A stretch of 64,000 bases of DNA, from NCBI RefSeq assembly GCF_013201825.1, contig NZ_CP053836.1, positions 1,674,001 to 1,738,000 of the forward strand, written 5' to 3'. Below, piece by piece: positions 62,484-64,000 of the stretch. Both the position numbers and the translations under genes were made by a program. The number at the start of each line of letters is the position of its first letter. The stretch's first letter is position 1. This DNA comes from Halarcobacter ebronensis. Lineage in GTDB: Bacteria > Campylobacterota > Campylobacteria > Campylobacterales > Arcobacteraceae. The notes beneath the pieces are model-generated. The model did no database searches and was not told the origin of the DNA. It was given only the letters and a program-made list of their open reading frames with translations.

Positions 62484-63507
62484 GGAACTAAACCCTCTAA
62501 AGACTTCAAGCTATGATTACTCTTTACCAAAAGAGCTCATAGCAACCCATCCTGTATATCCAGCTGATAGTGCAAAACTTTTAGTCTATAATAGAGTAGA
62601 AAATAAAATCACTCATACTACATTTAAAAATCTTCTTGATTTTATACCAAAAGATAGTTCTATTTTTTTAAATGACACAAAAGTTATAAAAGCAAGAATA
62701 TTTGGAACAAAAGAGTCAGGGGGAAGAGTTGAACTATTGTTTAATAAACCTCTTTTTATGGATAGATATCTTGTAATGATAAGAGGAAAAGTAAAAGTCG
62801 GTACAAAACTATTTTTTGAGTATGATTTAAGTGTAGAAGTTCTTGAAGTAAACGAAGATGGAAGTAGAGTTGTACACTTTTTTCAAAAAGATAAAAAGCT
62901 TGATTTTCTATCACTTGTGGAGATTTTAAATAAAATTGGACATCTTCCTCTTCCTCCATATATGAATAGAGAAGATGAAGATAAAGATAATCAAGACTAT
63001 CAAACTCTTTTTGCAAAAAATTATGGAGCAGTTGCCGCACCAACTGCATCTTTACATTTTACTGAAGAGTTATTAGAGAAAATTAATCAAAATTTTCCTA
63101 TAAATTATCTAACTTTACATGTGGGAGCTGGTACTTTTAAACCTGTAGATGTGGATGAAATACTTTCACATCCAATGCATAGTGAATATTTTGAGATAGG
63201 AATTGAAGCAAAAAAAGCTTTAGATAAAGCAAAAAAAGTTTTGGCAGTTGGAACAACAGTTACAAGAACAATTGAATATTATGCAAGAACAAATAAAATT
63301 CAAGGTGAGTGTGATCTATTTTTAAATCCACTAAACAAGCCAATAAAAGTTGATTATTTGCTTACTAATTTTCACTTGCCAAAATCAACACTAATAATGC
63401 TTATTGCCTCATTTGTAGGATTAGAAAAGACTTTAGAAATCTATAATGAAGCCATTAAAGAGAGATATAGATTCTACTCTTATGGTGATGGAATGTTAAT
63501 TATATAA
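62470..63507 (+). CDS. queA: S-adenosylmethionine:tRNA ribosyltransferase-isomerase (QueA)
   Basis: About 345 residues; the ATG at 62470 (or the one just after) inside the end of tatC is preferred over the more upstream frame opening, and there is no strong ribosome site. QueA makes epoxyqueuosine from preQ1 in tRNA anticodons. SYDYSLPKELIATHP, LNDTKVIKARIFG, GAVAAPTASLHFTEELL and YLTLHVGAGTFKPV are family segments. It is followed after 12 bp by the exonuclease gene. Confidence 0.93.
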   Translation: MMKNKELNPLKTSSYDYSLPKELIATHPVYPADSAKLLVYNRVENKITHTTFKNLLDFIPKDSSIFLNDTKVIKARIFGTKESGGRVELLFNKPLFMDRYLVMIRGKVKVGTKLFFEYDLSVEVLEVNEDGSRVVHFFQKDKKLDFLSLVEILNKIGHLPLPPYMNREDEDKDNQDYQTLFAKNYGAVAAPTASLHFTEELLEKINQNFPINYLTLHVGAGTFKPVDVDEILSHPMHSEYFEIGIEAKKALDKAKKVLAVGTTVTRTIEYYARTNKIQGECDLFLNPLNKPIKVDYLLTNFHLPKSTLIMLIASFVGLEKTLEIYNEAIKERYRFYSYGDGMLII

Positions 63508-63519
63508 AAAGGAGATATT

Positions 63520-64000
63520 ATGCCATATTACGTACTATTTGATACAGAAACTACAGGAAATCAAGAGGAAGACAGAGTAATCCAGTTTGGAGCTATGGTA
63601 GTTGACCAAAAAGGAAATGTAGAAGCTTTTGATGAATTTTGTTCTACAGATGTTGAAATTAAGATTGAGGCAATGGAAGTTCATAATATCACTCCAAATT
63701 TGCTTGAAGGAAAATCAAAAGCTAATGAAACCTCTTTTTTTAAAAAATTAGAAGAGCTTAACTCACCAGAAAACTATCTAATTGCACATAATATAAGTTT
63801 TGATATGGCAATGATAGAAAAAGAGGGATTTGTAAATGCTTACCAAGTTATTGATACTTTAAGATGTGCAAAACATCTTTTTCCCCAAATGCCATACCAT
63901 AGACTTCAATATTTAAGATATGCTTTAGAGCTTTATAAAACTGAAGAGAAAGAGGCGGCAAAACATAATATAACTATTAAAGCCCATGATGCAATTGGTG
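63520..64000 (+). CDS. DEDDh 3'-5' exonuclease, DnaQ-like (partial, runs off the window)
   Basis: About 160 codons are present after an AAAAAGGAG ribosome site. ExoI is LFDTETTGNQ, ExoII is LIAHNISFDMAMIE and the last visible motif is KAHDAIG, where the His and the Asp of ExoIII lie. It resembles the DNA polymerase III epsilon-type family and is distinct from the exonuclease at 50087. The C-terminus is beyond the window. Confidence 0.85.
   Translation, partial: MPYYVLFDTETTGNQEEDRVIQFGAMVVDQKGNVEAFDEFCSTDVEIKIEAMEVHNITPNLLEGKSKANETSFFKKLEELNSPENYLIAHNISFDMAMIEKEGFVNAYQVIDTLRCAKHLFPQMPYHRLQYLRYALELYKTEEKEAAKHNITIKAHDAIG

Noticed and set aside
1-64000. CRISPR array, tRNA or rRNA genes, insertion sequences, prophage or toxin-antitoxin pairs
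   Set aside because: No regularly spaced repeats, cloverleaf-compatible spacers, transposase or phage-type genes were seen. Intergenic gaps are nearly all under 300 bp and accounted for.

Overview
The window is about 64 kb of AT-rich, densely packed bacterial chromosome. The gene set points to a microaerophilic member of the Campylobacterota, most likely Arcobacter-like (Arcobacteraceae). Pointers are a UPF0323 lipoprotein beside a glutathionylspermidine-synthase-like enzyme, sensor kinases of the group's usual type, NosL/SafE-type copper proteins, an early-cobalt cobalamin pathway combined with BluB, and frequent 4-30 bp gene overlaps. I see no tRNA, rRNA, CRISPR, insertion sequence or prophage. 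Family assignments rest on motifs read by eye, not on database searches.

Layout. 1-3000: a Tat-exported molybdopterin oxidoreductase and the start of its 4Fe-4S subunit (minus strand). 3345-5273: an orphan Cache-domain histidine kinase. 5387-8292: a five-gene module (DUF2249, heme-copper-oxidase-like 12-TM protein, DUF59 protein, HPP membrane protein, CopD-like protein) behind an FNR/DNR-type site with ideal promoter spacing. 8349-10658: aldo/keto reductase, SLAC1/TehA-like channel and a small protein. 10722-32478: the main feature, a nearly complete cobalamin locus. It has a minus-strand arm for nucleotide-loop assembly, lower-ligand synthesis and cobalt entry (cobC, cobS, cobQ, cobU, cobT, bluB, a ThrB-like kinase, cbiL, cbiK, cbiM). 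A divergent plus-strand arm builds the corrin ring (cbiA, cbiC, a 2Fe-2S protein, cbiD, cbiET, cbiF, cbiG, cbiH, cobD-type decarboxylase, cbiB). Then come the uptake genes btuC, btuD, btuF, btuB and a small leader gene.

32604-43418: chemoreceptor, SafE-like and NosL-like copper proteins, HAD phosphatase, dGTPase, NfeD/SPFH pair, a two-component system, and a Na/phosphate symporter with a coiled-coil partner. 43411-54049: housekeeping genes (trmL, purU, malic enzyme, pgeF-like, aroE), a Cache/PAS/GGDEF protein, DEDDh exonuclease, metallophosphatase, and the UPF0323/GspS pair. 53396-56842: iron uptake (siderophore receptor with a Fur-like box, PepSY protein, membrane protein). 56899-61218: an operon with a DnaJ/TerB protein, two tandem BFD-type 2Fe-2S proteins, a small protein, nadE, a DegT-family protein and lpxK. 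61300-64000: tatB, tatC, queA and the start of a second DEDDh exonuclease.

How it fits together. The B12 genes import cobalt and corrinoids, build the corrin ring anaerobically, and make 5,6-dimethylbenzimidazole with the O2-dependent BluB, which suits a microaerophile. Steps I do not find here are precorrin-6A reductase (CbiJ/CobK), corrinoid adenosyltransferase, precorrin-2 synthesis and PduX. The ThrB-like kinase is a good candidate for the PduX role. The best candidate for a little-described system is the FNR/DNR-box-controlled module at 5387-8292.
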